From: Hyperoodon ampullatus
Lineage: Eukaryota > Chordata > Mammalia > Artiodactyla > Ziphiidae
Length of the DNA: 64,000 nucleotides
Assembly: GCA_949752795.1 (NCBI GenBank)
Contig: CATKHW010000422.1
Coordinates: 3,100,001-3,164,000 of the forward strand
Direction: 5' to 3'
Under the pieces are notes generated by a model. It ran no database searches and had not been told where the DNA came from. It was given only the letters and a program-made list of their open reading frames with translations. A program made the translations under genes and the position numbers. Of the stretch, positions 12,174 through 26,085 are shown piece by piece (position 1 is the first letter of the stretch; each line of letters opens with the position of its first letter).

Positions 12174-13912
12174 TTAGGCATTTGGACGGGCACATATCAC
12201 TGTAATTTCCCGGCAGGAAGAAGAATTAACCAAAGTCTCAGCCACCCACCGGGAATCAGTATAGATCCTGAACCAAAATTTTGGACTTGCGGTCAGCTCA
12301 CCAAAAACGAGTTGAAAAATGGAGCTCAGGGGCACAGCAATTCACAAACTGGCCGAGTAATAAAGGACAACTATCGTCCAAAAATCTGTTGAGGGAAGGC
12401 AACGAGGCGGACTTGAAAGCGAGGCAGAATAGCAGGAAACAGATTTCCAGAGGTACGTCGGAATCGCCTTTAAAGCACAGGAAGAGGGGAACAACTTCGA
12501 CAATGATGCACTTGGCCAAAAAGGGCGTATGCGTTTTCTCCTGAATATATTCAGGAGAAAACACATACGCCCTTTTTGGCCAAGCAAGCAAGCGGGCAAT
12601 GCAAATCTGCACTACAAAGAAGTATCACTTCCCACCGGTCAAAAGGGACATCCACAAAATGTGTAAAAACCAGAAAGGCAAGACAGGCCCTGGAGAACAG
12701 GGAGCCTTGTTATGCTGATGGGCGGGATGTAAATTGCCAACTGCCTCTCTGGAGGAGTTCATTGTGTTCCCTAAAACAAGTAAACAACAGAGCTACAGAG
12801 CCAAGGGCACTTCCAGTCTAGGGAATATACCTTGGGAAAACTGAAAATCAAAAAGACACAGCCACCCCAAAATTTAGGGCTGCACTGCTTACAAGGACCT
12901 CAACTTGGGTACACCTTAAATATCCCAGGAAATATAAAAATGGTTCAAAAAATTGTGGTACTTACGTACGATGGAATATCCCTCAGCCATGAAATCAATG
13001 TCATAAGACCAGTAGCAGCAAAATGGGTGGATTCAGGTACGATGATTCTAAGTGAAATAAGTCACACAGAAAAAGAAACTTATCATAAGATATCACTTAT
13101 GAAGATCCTGTAAACATGGCTACACTTGAACTGAGTTAGGAAAGAGAACAGTGTCTCACATTTAGAAAACACTCTTATGCCTGCTTAAGGGGGAAGGAGA
13201 GGTGGGGTGATGCATAAAACCAGAGTTTGATATAAGCACAGGTACCGTTCCAAAAACCAACTATGGAATAGACAAGACCTACACCTTCCTCAGTGAAAGG
13301 GACTCAAAACCCCATATTTCCCGCAGAGGAATATATCTGACTAGTAAGAATCTTAAAACCTATGTATTGGTATGTCTCCGTAAGGGAATCAAGTGTGTCT
13401 AGACTGGGATAAATATGGCAGCGAGAATCAGCTCAAACCCACTATAAAAAGGAATTTCAAAAATAAAACAAAAAAACTGGGAAATTCTTTACAATTCCTT
13501 CAGGGTCTCTGATGAAACCTGAAATGACCCTATCTACAATGACAGCTGGATGTGGCATAAGGCTGGACACTTGGGACTGAGAGGATTGGTGAGATTGGGT
13601 GAGCAAATGCAGACCCTTTAAAGCAATAATGCATGGCACACATTCCATGGGTCCCAACTCTCCAGGTTGAAGGGAATATTACTACAGATATAACATGTAA
13701 GGGAATCCTAGAGAACGGACACACTGTGAATACGAAAGGTTTCTAAAACTCAACGAATAGTCCCTCTCCTGGTGCTCCGGTTTGACTTTCCATCTGCTTT
13801 ATTATCAACCTCCCAACTTGGAGAGACAGCCCCTTTAACCTCCTGGTTCGCACAGGTTGCCAATTTGGCAGAGGATGAAAGGGAAGAGGGAGAACCAATG
13901 AGAGAGTAGCTG
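12174..13912 (+). repeat. Satellite unit 8 (near-copy of unit 6)
   Basis: Shares the three unit 6 markers and the palindrome mismatch. The right end differs from unit 6: CTACAGATAT and ATGTAAGGGAATCC near 13680-13707. ATGTAAGGG recurs at the end of unit 14, six units away. Confidence 0.95.
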
Positions 13913-15651
13913 TTAGGCATTTGGACGGGCACATATCACTGTAATTTCCCGGCAGGAAGAAGAATTAACCAAAGTCTCAGCCACCCACCGGGAATCAGTA
14001 TAGATCCTGAACCAAAATTTTGGACTTGCGGTCAGCTCACCAAAAACGAGTTGAAAAATGGAGCTCAGGGGCACAGCAATTCACAAACTGGCCGAGTAAT
14101 AAAGGACAACTATCGTCCAAAAATCTGTTGAGGGAAGGCAACGAGGCGGACTTGAAAGCGAGGCAGAATAGCAGGAAACAGATTTCCAGAGGTACGTTGG
14201 AATCGCCTTTAAAGCACAGGAAGAGGGGCACAACTTCGACAATGATGCACTTGGCCAAAAAGGGCGTATGCGTTTTCTCCTGAATATATTCAGGAGAAAA
14301 CGCATACGCCCTTTTTGGCCAAGCAAGCAAGCGGGCAATGCAAATCTGCACTACAAAGAAGTATCACTTCCCACCGGTCAAAAGGGACATCCACAAAATG
14401 TGTAAAAACCAGAAAGGCAAGACAGGCCCTGGAGAACAGGGAGCCTTGTTATGCTGATGGGCGGGATGTAAATTGCCAACTGCCTCTCTGGAGGAGTGCA
14501 TTGTGTTCCCTAAAACAAGTAAAGTACAGAGCTACAGAGCCAAGGGCACTTCCAGTCTAGGGAATATACCTTGGGAAAACTGAAAATAAATAAGGCAGAG
14601 CCACCCCAAAATTTAGGGCTGCACTGCTTACAAGGACCTCAACTTGGGTACACCTTAAATATCCCAGGAAATATAAAAATGGTTCAAAAAATTGTGGTAC
14701 TTACGTACGATGGAATATCCCTCAGCCATGAAATCAATGTCATAAGACCAGTAGCAGCAAAATGGGTGGATTCAGGTACGATGATTCTAAGTGAAATAAG
14801 TCACACAGAAAAAGAAACTTATCATAAGATATCACTTATGAAGATCCTGTAAACATGGCTACACTTGAACTGAGTTAGGAAAGAGAACAGTGTCTCACAT
14901 TTAGAAAACACTCTTATGCCTGCTTAAGGGGGAAGGAGAGGTGGGGTGATGCATAAAACCAGAGTTTGATATAAGCACAGGTACCGTTCCAAAAACCAAC
15001 TATGGAATAGACAAGACCTACACCTTCCTCAGTGAAAGGGACTCAAAACCCCATATTTCCCGCAGAGGAATATATCTGACTAGTAAGAATCTTAAAACCT
15101 ATGTATTGATATGTCTCCGTAAGGGAATCAAGTGTGTCTAGACTGGGATAAATATGGCAGCGAGAATCAGCTCAAACCCACTATAAAAAGGAATTTCAAA
15201 AATAAAACAAAAAAACTGGGAAATTCTTTACAATTCCTTCAGGGTCTCTGATGAAACCTGAAATGACCCTATCTACAATGACAGCTGGATGTGGCATAAG
15301 GCTGGACACTTGGGACTGAGAGGATTGGTGAGATTGGGTGAGCAAATGCAGACCCTTTAAAGCAATAATGCATGGCACACATTCCATGGGTCCCAACTCT
15401 CCAGGTTGTAGGGAATATTACTACAGATATAACATGTACGGGAATCCTAGAGAACGGACACACTGTGAATACGAAAGGTTTCTAAAACTCAACGAATAGT
15501 CCCTCTCCTGGTGCTCCGGTTTGACTTTCCATCTGCTTTATTATCAACCTCCCAACTTGGAGAGACAGCCCCTTTAACCTCCTGGTTCGCACAGGTTGCC
15601 AATTTGGCAGAGGATGAAAGGGAAGAGGGAGAACCAATGAGAGAGTAGCTG
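13913..15651 (+). repeat. Satellite unit 9 (near-copy of unit 2)
   Basis: Carries AAAGTACAGAG near 14521, AAATAAATAAGGCAGAG near 14584 and GGTTGTAGGGAAT near 15404, exactly as unit 2. The palindrome at 14250-14323 is perfect. Confidence 0.95.
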
Positions 15652-17390
15652 TTAGGCATTTGGACGGGCACATATCACTGTAATTTCCCGGCAGGAAGAA
15701 GAATTAACCAAAGTCTCAGCCACCCACCGGGAATCAGTATAGATCCTGAACCAAAATTTTGGACTTGCGGTCAGCTCACCAAAAACGAGTTGAAAAATGG
15801 AGCTCAGGGGCACAGCAATTCACAAACTGGCCGAGTAATAAAGGACAACTATCGTCCAAAAATCTGTTGAGGGAAGGCAACGAGGCGGACTTGAAAGCGA
15901 GGCAGAATAGCAGGAAACAGATTTCAAGAGGTACGTTGGAATCGCCTTTAAAGCACAGGAAGAGGGGCACAACTTCGACAATGATGCACTTGGCCAAAAA
16001 GGGCGTATGCGTTTTCTCCTGAATATATTCAGGAGAAAACGCATACGCCCTTTTTGGCCAAGCAAGCAAGCGGGCAATGCAAATCTGCACTACAAAGAAG
16101 TATCACTTCCCACCGGTCAAAAGGGACATCCACAAAATGTGTAAAAACCAGAAAGGCAAGACAGGCCCTGGAGAACAGGGAGCCTTGTTATGCTGATGGG
16201 CGGGATGTAAATTGCCAACTGCCTCTCTGGAGGAGTGCATTGTGTTCCCTAAAACAAGTAAACAACAGAGCTACAGAGCCAAGGGCACTTCCAGTCTAGG
16301 GAATATACCTTGGGAAAACTGAAAATCAAAAAGACACAGCCACCCCAAAATTTAGGGCTGCACTGCTTACAAGGACCTCAACTTGGGTACACCTTAAATA
16401 TCCCAGGAAATATAAAAATGGTTCAAAAAATTGTGGTACTTACGTACGATGGAATATCCCTCAGCCATGAAATCAATGTCATAAGACCAGTAGCAGCAAA
16501 ATGGGTGGATTCAGGTACGATGATTCTAAGTGAAATAAGTCACACAGAAAAAGAAACTTATCATAAGATATCACTTATGAAGATCCTGTAAACATGGCTA
16601 CACTTGAACTGAGTTAGGAAAGAGAACAGTGTCTCACATTTAGAAAACACTCTTATGCCTGCTTAAGGGGGAAGGAGAGGTGGGGTGATGCATAAAACCA
16701 GAGTTTGATATAAGCACAGGTACCGTTCCAAAAACCAACTATGGAATAGACAAGACCTACACCTTCCTCAGTGAAAGGGACTCAAAACCCCATATTTCCC
16801 GCAGAGGAATATATCTGACTAGTAAGAATCTTAAAACCTATGTATTGGTATGTCTCCGTAAGGGAATCAAGTGTGTCTAGACTGGGATAAATATGGCAGC
16901 GAGAATCAGCTCAAACCCACTATAAAAAGGAATTTCAAAAATAAAACAAAAAAACTGGGAAATTCTTTACAATTCCTTCAGGGTCTCTGATGAAACCTGA
17001 AATGACCCTATCTACAATGACAGCTGGATGTGGCATAAGGCTGGACACTTGGGACTGAGAGGATTGGTGAGATTGGGTGAGCAAATGCAGACCCTTTAAA
17101 GCAATAATGCATGGCACACATTCCATGGGTCCCAACTCTCCAGGTTGAAGGGAATATTACTACAGATATAACATGTACGGGAATCCTAGAGAACGGACAC
17201 ACTGTGAATACGAAAGGTTTCTAAAACTCAACGAATAGTCCCTCTCCTGGTGCTCCGGTTTGACTTTCCATCTGCTTTATTATCAACCTCCCAACTTGGA
17301 GAGACAGCCCCTTTAACCTCCTGGTTCGCACAGGTTGCCAATTTGGCAGAGGATGAAAGGGAAGAGGGAGAACCAATGAGAGAGTAGCTG
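15652..17390 (+). repeat. Satellite unit 10
   Basis: Close to unit 1. ATTTCAAGAGG near 15922 replaces ATTTCCAGAGG, a change also found in units 16, 18 and 19. The right end has CTACAGATAT. The palindrome is perfect. Confidence 0.95.
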
Positions 17391-19129
17391 TTAGGCATTT
17401 GGACGGGCACATATCACTGTAATTTCCCGGCAGGAAGAAGAATTAACCAAAGTCTCAGCCACCCACCGGGAATCAGTATAGATCCTGAACCAAAATTTTG
17501 GACTTGCGGTCAGCTCACCAAAAACGAGTTGAAAAATGGAGCTCAGGGGCACAGCAATTCACAAACTGGCCGAGTAATAAAGGACAACTATCGTCCAAAA
17601 ATCTGTTGAGGGAAGGCAACGAGGCGGACTTGAAAGCGAGGCAGAATAGCAGGAAACAGATTTCCAGAGGTACGTTGGAATCGCCTTTAAAGCACAGGAA
17701 GAGGGGCACAACTTCGACAATGATGCACTTGGCCAAAAAGGGCGTATGCGTTTTCTCCTGAATATATTCAGGAGAAAACGCATACGCCCTTTTTGGCCAA
17801 GCAAGCAAGCGGGCAATGCAAATCTGCACTACAAAGAAGTATCACTTCCCACCGGTCAAAAGGGACATCCACAAAATGTGTAAAAACCAGAAAGGCAAGA
17901 CAGGCCCTGGAGAACAGGGAGCCTTGTTATGCTGATGGGCGGGATGTAAATTGCCAACTGCCTCTCTGGAGGAGTGCATTGTGTTCCCTAAAACAAGTAA
18001 ACAACAGAGCTACAGAGCCAAGGGCACTTCCAGTCTAGGGAATATACCTTGGGAAAACTGAAAATCAAAAAGACACAGCCACCCCAAAATTTAGGGCTGC
18101 ACTGCTTACAAGGACCTCAACTTGGGTACACCTTAAATATCCCAGGAAATATAAAAATGGTTCAAAAAATTGTGGTACTTACGTACGATGGAATATCCCT
18201 CAGCCATGAAATCAATGTCATAAGACCAGTAGCAGCAAAATGGGTGGATTCAGGTACGATGATTCTAAGTGAAATAAGTCACACAGAAAAAGAAACTTAT
18301 CATAAGATATCACTTATGAAGATCCTGTAAACATGGCTACACTTGAACTGAGTTAGGAAAGAGAACAGTGTCTCACATTTAGAAAACACTCTTATGCCTG
18401 CTTAAGGGGGAAGGAGAGGTGGGGTGATGCATAAAACCAGAGTTTGATATAAGCACAGGTACCGTTCCAAAAACCAACTATGGAATAGACAAGACCTACA
18501 CCTTCCTCAGTGAAAGGGACTCAAAACCCCATATTTCCCGCAGAGGAATATATCTGACTAGTAAGAATCTTAAAACCTATGTATTGGTATGTCTCCGTAA
18601 GGGAATCAAGTGTGTCTAGACTGGGATAAATATGGCAGCGAGAATCAGCTCAAACCCACTATAAAAAGGAATTTCAAAAATAAAACAAAAAAACTGGGAA
18701 ATTCTTTACAATTCCTTCAGGGTCTCTGATGAAACCTGAAATGACCCTATCTACAATGACAGCTGGATGTGGCATAAGGCTGGACACTTGGGACTGAGAG
18801 GATTTGTGAGGTTGGGTGAGCAAATGCAGACCCTTTAAAGCAATAATGCATGGCACACATTCCATGGGTCCCAACTCTCCAGGTTGAAGGGAATATTACT
18901 AGAGATATAACATGTACGGGAATCCTAGAGAACGGACACACTGTGAATACGAAAGGTTTCTAAAACTCAACGAATAGTCCCTCTCCTGGTGCTCCGGTTT
19001 GACTTTCCATCTGCTTTATTATCAACCTCCCAACTTGGAGAGACAGCCCCTTTAACCTCCTGGTTCTCACAGGTTGCCAATTTGGCAGAGGATGAAAGGG
19101 AAGAGGGAGAACCAATGAGAGAGTAGCTG
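17391..19129 (+). repeat. Satellite unit 11
   Basis: Close to unit 1, with private changes GGATTTGTGAGGTTGGG near 18801 and GGTTCTCACAGG near 19062. The palindrome at 17728-17801 is perfect. Confidence 0.95.
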
Positions 19130-20868
19130 TTAGGCATTTGGACGGGCACATATCACTGTAATTTCCCGGCAGGAAGAAGAATTAACCAAAGTCTCAGCCA
19201 CCCACCGGGAATCAGTATAGATCCTGAACCAAAATTTTGGACTTGCGGTCAGCTCACCAAAAACGAGTTGAAAAATGGAGCTCAGGGGCACAGCAATTCA
19301 CAAACTGGCCGAGTAATAAATGACAACTATCGTCCAAAAATCTGTTGAGGGAAGGCAACGAGGCGGACTTGAAAGCGAGGCAGAATAGCAGGAAACAGAT
19401 TTCCAGAGGTACGTTGGAATCGCCTTTAAAGCACAGGAAGAGGGGCACAACTTCGACAATGAAGCACTTGGCCAAAAAGGGCGTATGTGTTTTCTCCTGA
19501 ATATATTCAGGAGAAAACGCATACGCCCTTTCTGGCCAAGCAAGCAAGCGGGCAATGAAAATCTGCACTACAAAGAAGTATCACTTCCCACCGGTCAAAA
19601 GGGACATCCACAAAATGTGTAAAAACCAGAAAGGCAAGACAGGCCCTGGAGAACAGGGAGCCTTGTTATGCTGATGGGCGGGATGTAAATTGCCAACTGC
19701 CTCTCTGGAGGAGTGCATTGTGTTCCCTAAAACAAGTAAACAACAGAGCTACAGAGCCAAGGGCACTTCCAGTCTAGGGAATATACCTTGGGAAAACTGA
19801 AAATCAAAAAGACACAGCCACCCCAAAATTTAGGGCTGCACTGCTTACAAGGACCTCAACTTGGGTACACCTTAAATATCCCAGGAAATATAAAAATGGT
19901 TCAAAAAATTGTGGTACTTACGTACGATGGAATATCCCTCAGCCATGAAATCAATGTCATAAGACCAGTAGCAGCAAAATGGGTGGATTCAGGTACGATG
20001 ATTCTAAGTGAAATAAGTCACACAGAAAAAGAAACTTATCATAAGATATCACTTATGAAGATCCTGTAAACATGGCTACACTTGAACTGAGTTAGGAAAG
20101 AGAACAGTGTCTCACATTTAGAAAACACTCTTATGCCTGCTTAAGGGGGAAGGAGAGGTGGGGTGATGCATAAAACCAGAGTTTGATATAAGCACAGGTA
20201 CCGTTCCAAAAACCAACTATGGAATAGACAAGACCTACACCTTCCTCAGTGAAAGGGACTCAAAACCCCATATTTCCCGCAGAGGAATATATCTGACTAG
20301 TAAGAATCTTAAAACCTATGTATTGGTATGTCTCCGTAAGGGAATCAAGTGTGTCTAGACTGGGATAAATATGGCAGCGAGAATCAGCTCAAACCCACTA
20401 TAAAAAGGAATTTCAAAAATAAAACAAAAAAACTGGGAAATTCTTTACAATTCCTTCAGGGTCTCTGATGAAACCTGAAATGACCCTATCTACAATGACA
20501 GCTGGATGTGGCATAAGGCTGGACACTTGGGACTGAGAGGATTGGTGAGATTGGGTGAGCAAATGCAGACCCTTTAAAGCAATAATGCATGGCACACATT
20601 CCATGGGTCCCAACTCTCCAGGTTGAAGGGAATATTACTACAGATATAACATGTACGGGAATCCTAGAGAACGGACACACTGTGAATACGAAAGGTTTCT
20701 AAAACTCAACGAATAGTCCCTCTCCTGGTGCTCCGGTTTGACTTTCCATCTGCTTTATTATCAACCTCCCAACTTGGAGAGACAGCCCCTTTAACCTCCT
20801 GGTTCGCACAGGTTGCCAATTTGGCAGAGGATGAAAGGGAAGAGGGAGAACCAATGAGAGAGTAGCTG
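19130..20868 (+). repeat. Satellite unit 12
   Basis: Has the unit 4-type palindrome mismatches and GCAATGAAAATC but lacks the CTTGTGG marker, so it is a mosaic. Private changes: AATAAATGACAAC near 19314 and AATGAAGCACTTGG near 19458. Confidence 0.95.
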
Positions 20869-22607
20869 TTAGGCATTTGGACGGGCACATATCACTGTAA
20901 TTTCCCGGCAGGAAGAAGAATTAACCAAAGTCTCAGCCACCCACCGGGAATCAGTATAGATCCTGAACCAAAATTTTGGACTTGCGGTCAGCTCACCAAA
21001 AACGAGTTGAAAAATGGAGCTCAGGGGCACAGCAATTCACAAACTGGCCGAGTAATAAAGGACAACTATCGTCCAAAAATCTGTTGAGGGAAGGCAACGA
21101 GGCGGACTTGAAAGCGAGGCAGAATAGCAGGAAACAGATTTCCAGAGGTACGTCGGAATCGCCTTTAAAGCACAGGAAGAGGGGCACAACTTCGACAATG
21201 ATGCACTTGGCCCAAAAGGGCGTATGCGTTTTCTCCTGAATATATTCAGGAGAAAACGCATATGCCCTTTTTGGCCAAGCAAGCAAGCGGGCAATGAAAA
21301 TCTGCACTACAAAGAAGTATCACTTCCCACCGGTCAAAAGGGACATCCACAAAATGTGTAAAAACCAGAAGGGCAAGACAGGCCCTGGACAACAGGGAGC
21401 CTTGTTATGCTGATGGGCGGGATGTAAATTGCCAACTGCCTCTCTGGAGGAGTGCATTGTGTTCCCTAAAACAAGTAAACAACAGAGCTACAGAGCCAAG
21501 GGCACTTCCAGTCTAGTGAATATACCTTGGGAAAACTGAAAATCAAAAAGACACAGCCACCACAAAATTTAGGGCTGCACTGCTTACAAGGACCTCAACT
21601 TGGGTACACCTTAAATATCCCAGGAAATATAAAAATGGTTCAAAAAATTGTGGTACTTACGTACGATGGAATATCCCTCAGCCATGAAATCAATGTCATA
21701 AGACCAGTAGCAGCAAAATGGGTGGATTCAGGTACGATGATTCTAAGTGAAATATGTCACACAGAAAAAGAAACTTATCATAAGATATCACTTATGAAGA
21801 TCCTGTAAACATGGCTACACTTGAACTGAGTTAGGAAAGAGAACAGTGTCTCACATTTAGAAAACACTCTTATGCCTGCTTAAGGGGGAAGGAGAGGTGG
21901 GGTGATGCATAAAACCAGAGTTTGATATAAGCACAGGTACCGTTCCAAAAACCAACTATGGAATAGACAAGACCTACACCTTCCTCAGTGAAAGGGACTC
22001 AAAACCCCATATTTCCCGCAGAGGAATATATCTGACTAGTAAGAATCTTAAAACCTATGTATTGATATGTCTCCGTAAGGGAATCAAGTGTGTCTAGACT
22101 GGGATAAATATGGCAGCGAGAATCAGCTCAAACCCATTATAAAAAGGAATTTCAAAAATAAAACAAAAAAACTGGGAAATTCTTTACAATTCCTTCAGGG
22201 TCTCTGATGAAACCTGAAATGACCCTATCTACAATGACAGCTGGATGTGGCATAAGGCTGGACACTTGGGACTGAGAGGATTGGTGAGATTGGGTGAGCA
22301 AATGCAGAACCTTTAAAGCAATAATGCATGGCACACATTCCATGGGTCCCAACTCTCCAGGTTGTAGGGAATATTACTACAGATATAACATGTACGGGAA
22401 TCCTAGAGAACGGACACACTGTGAATACAAAAGGTTTCTAAAACTCAACGAATAGTCCCTCTCCTGGTGCTCCGGTTTGACTTTCCATCTGCTTTATTAT
22501 CAACCTCCCAACTTGGAGAGACAGCCCCTTTAACCTCCTGGTTCGCACAGGTTGCCAATTTGGCAGAGGATGAAAGGGAAGAGGGAGAACCAATGAGAGA
22601 GTAGCTG
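20869..22607 (+). repeat. Satellite unit 13
   Basis: Mixes markers seen elsewhere: TACGTCGGAATCG (units 6 and 8), GGCCCAAAAGGGCG and CATATGCCC in the palindrome (unit 16), GAAATATGTCACAC near 21750 (unit 15) and GGTTGTAGGGAAT (units 2 and 9). Private change: CTGGACAACAGGG near 21386. Confidence 0.95.
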
Positions 22608-24346
22608 TTAGGCATTTGGACGGGCACATATCACTGTAATTTCCCGGCAGGAAGAAGAATTAACCAAAGTCTCAGCCACCCACCGGGAATCAGTATAGAT
22701 CCTGAACCAAAATTTTGGACTTGCGGTCAGCTCACCAAAAACGAGTTGAAAAATGGAGCTCAGGGGCACAGCAATTCACAAACTGGCCGAGTAATAAAGG
22801 ACAACTATCGTCCAAAAATCTGTTGAGGGAAGGCAACGAGGCGGACTTGAAAGCGAGGCAGAATAGCAGGAAACAGATTTCCAGAGGTACGTTGGAATCG
22901 CCTTTAAAGCACAGGAAGAGGGGCACAACTTCGACAATGATGCACTTGGCCAAAAAGGGCGTATGTGTTTTCTCCTGAATATATTCAGGAGAAAACGCAT
23001 ACGCCCTTTCTGGCCAAGCAAGCAAGCGGGCAATGAAAATCTGCACTACAAAGAAGTATCACTTCCCACCGGTCAAAAGGGACATCCACAAAATGTGTAA
23101 AAACCAGAAAGGCAAGACAGGCCCTGGAGAACAGGGAGCCTTGTTATGCTGATGGGCGGGATGTAAATTGCCAACTGCCTCTCTGGAGGAGTGCATTGTG
23201 TTCCCTAAAACAAGTAAACAACAGAGCTACAGAGCCAAGGGCACTTCCAGTCTAGGGAATATACCTTGGGAAAACTGAAAATCAAAAAGACACAGCCACC
23301 CCAAAATTTAGGGCTGCACTGCTTACAAGGACCTCAACTTGGGTACACCTTAAATATCCCAGGAAATATAAAAATGGTTCAAAAAATTGTGGTACTTACG
23401 TACGATGGAATATCCCTCAGCCATGAAATCAATGTCATAAGACCAGTAGCAGCAAAATGGGTGGATTCAGGTACGATGATTCTAAGTGAAATAAGTCACA
23501 CAGAAAAAGAAACTTATCATAAGATATCACTTATGAAGATCCTGTAAACATGGCTACACTTGAACTGAGTTAGGAAAGAGAACAGTGTCTCACATTTAGA
23601 AAACACTCTTATGCCTGCTTAAGGGGGAAGGAGAGGTGGGGTGATGCATAAAACCAGAGTTTGATATAAGCACAGGTACCGTTCCAAAAACCAACTATGG
23701 AATAGACAAGACCTACACCTTCCTCAGTGAAAGGGACTCAAAACCCCATATTTCCCGCAGAGGAATATATCTGACTAGTAAGAATCTTAAAACCTATGTA
23801 TTGGTATGTCTCCGTAAGGGAATCAAGTGTGTCTAGACTGGGATAAATATGGCAGCGAGAATCAGCTCAAACCCACTATAAAAAGGAATTTCAAAAATAA
23901 AACAAAAAAACTGGGAAATTCTTTACAATTCCTTCAGGGTCTCTGATGAAACCTGAAATGACCCTATCTACAATGACAGCTGGATGTGGCATAAGGCTGG
24001 ACACTTGGGACTGAGAGGATTGGTGAGATTGGGTGAGCAAATGCAGACCCTTTAAAGCAATAATGCATGGCACACATTCCATGGGTCCCAACTCTCCAGG
24101 TTGAAGGGAATATTACTACAGATATAACATGTAAGGGAATCCTAGAGAACGGACACACTGTGAATACGAAAGGTTTCTAAAACTCAACGAATAGTCCCTC
24201 TCCTGGTGCTCCGGTTTGACTTTCCATCTGCTTTATTATCAACCTCCCAACTTGGAGAGACAGCCCCTTTAACCTCCTGGTTCGCACAGGTTGCCAATTT
24301 GGCAGAGGATGAAAGGGAAGAGGGAGAACCAATGAGAGAGTAGCTG
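22608..24346 (+). repeat. Satellite unit 14
   Basis: Has unit 4-type palindrome mismatches in an otherwise unit 1-like sequence, plus ATGTAAGGG near 24130, shared with the end of unit 8. Confidence 0.95.
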
Positions 24347-26085
24347 TTAGGCATTTGGACGGGCACATATCACTGTAATTTCCCGGCAGGAAGAAGAATT
24401 AACCAAAGTCTCAGCCACCCACCGGGAATCAGTATAGATCCTGAACCAAAATTTTGGACTTGCGGTCAGCTCACCAAAAACGAGTTGAAAAATGGAGCTC
24501 AGGGGCACAGCAATTCACAAACTGGCCGAGTAATAAAGGACAACTATCGTCCAAAAATCTGTTGAGGGAAGGCAACGAGGCGGACTTGAAAGCGAGGCAG
24601 AATAGCAGGAAACAGATTTCCAGAGGTACGTTGGAATCGCCTTTAAAGCACAGGAAGAGGGGCACAACTTCGACAATGATGCACTTGGCCAAAAAGGGCG
24701 TATGCGTTTTCTCCTGAATATATTCAGGAGAAAACGCATACGCCCTTTTTGGCCAAGCAAGCAAGCGGGCAATGCAAATCTGCACTACAAAGAAGTATCA
24801 CTTCCCACCGGTCAAAAGGGACATCCACAAAATGTGTAAAAACCAGAAAGGCAAGACAGGCCCTGGAGAACAGGGAGCCTTGTTATGCTGATGGGCGGGA
24901 TGTAAATTGCCAACTGCCTCTCTGGAGGAGTGCATTGTGTTCCCTAAAACAAGTAAACAACAGAGCTACAGAGCCAAGGGCACTTCCAGTCTAGGGAATA
25001 TACCTTGGGAAAACTGAAAATCAAAAAGACACAGCCACCCCAAAATTTAGGGCTGCACTGCTTACAAGGACCTCAACTTGGGTACACCTTAAATATCCCA
25101 GGAAATATAAAAATGGTTCAAAAAATTGTGGTACTTACGTACGATGGAATATCCCTCAGCCATGAAATCAATCTCATAAGACCAGTAGCAGCAAAATGGG
25201 TGGATTCAGGTACGATGATTCTAAGTGAAATATGTCACACAGAAAAAGAAACTTATGATAAGATATCACTTATGAAGATCCTGTAAACATGGCTACATTT
25301 GAACTGAGTTAGGAAAGAGAACAGTGTCTCACATTTAGAAAACACTCTTATGCCTGCTTAAGGGGGAAGGAGAGGTGGGGTGATGCATAAAACCAGAGTT
25401 TGATATAAGCACAGGTACCGTTCCAAAAACCAACTATGGAATAGACAAGACCTACACCTTCCTCAGTGAAAGGGACTCAAAACCCCATATTTCCCGCAGA
25501 GGAATATATCTGACTAGTAAGAATCTTAAAACCTATGTATTGATATGTCTCCATAAGGGAATCAAGTGTGTCTACACTGGGATAAATATGGCAGCGAGAA
25601 TCAGCTCAAACCCACTATAAAAAGGAATTTCAAAAATAAAACAAAAAAACTGGGAAATTCTTTACAATTCCTTCAGGGTCTCTGATGAAACCTGAAATGA
25701 CCCTATCTACAATGACAGCTGGATGTGGCATAAGGCTGGACACTTGGGACTGAGAGGATTGGTGAGACTGGGTGAGCAAATGCAGACCCTTTAAAGCAAT
25801 AATGCATGGCACACATTCCATGGGTCCCAACTCTCCAGGTTGAAGGGAATATTACTACAGATATAACATGTACGGGAATCCTAGAGAACGGACACACTCT
25901 GAATACGAAAGGTTTCTAAAACTCAACGAATAGTCCCTCTCCTGGTGCTCCGGTTTGACTTTCCATCTGCTTTATTATCAACCTCCCAACTTGGAGAGAC
26001 AGCCCCTTTAACCTCCTGGTTCGCACAGGTTGCCAATTTGGCAGAGGATGAAAGGGAAGAGGGAGAACCAATGAGAGAGTAGCTG
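24347..26085 (+). repeat. Satellite unit 15
   Basis: The palindrome at 24684-24757 is perfect. The L1-like part has changes not seen together elsewhere: AATCAATCTCATAAG near 25167, GAAATATGTCACAC near 25227, ACTTATGATAAG near 25251 and GTCTACACTGG near 25570. Confidence 0.95.
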
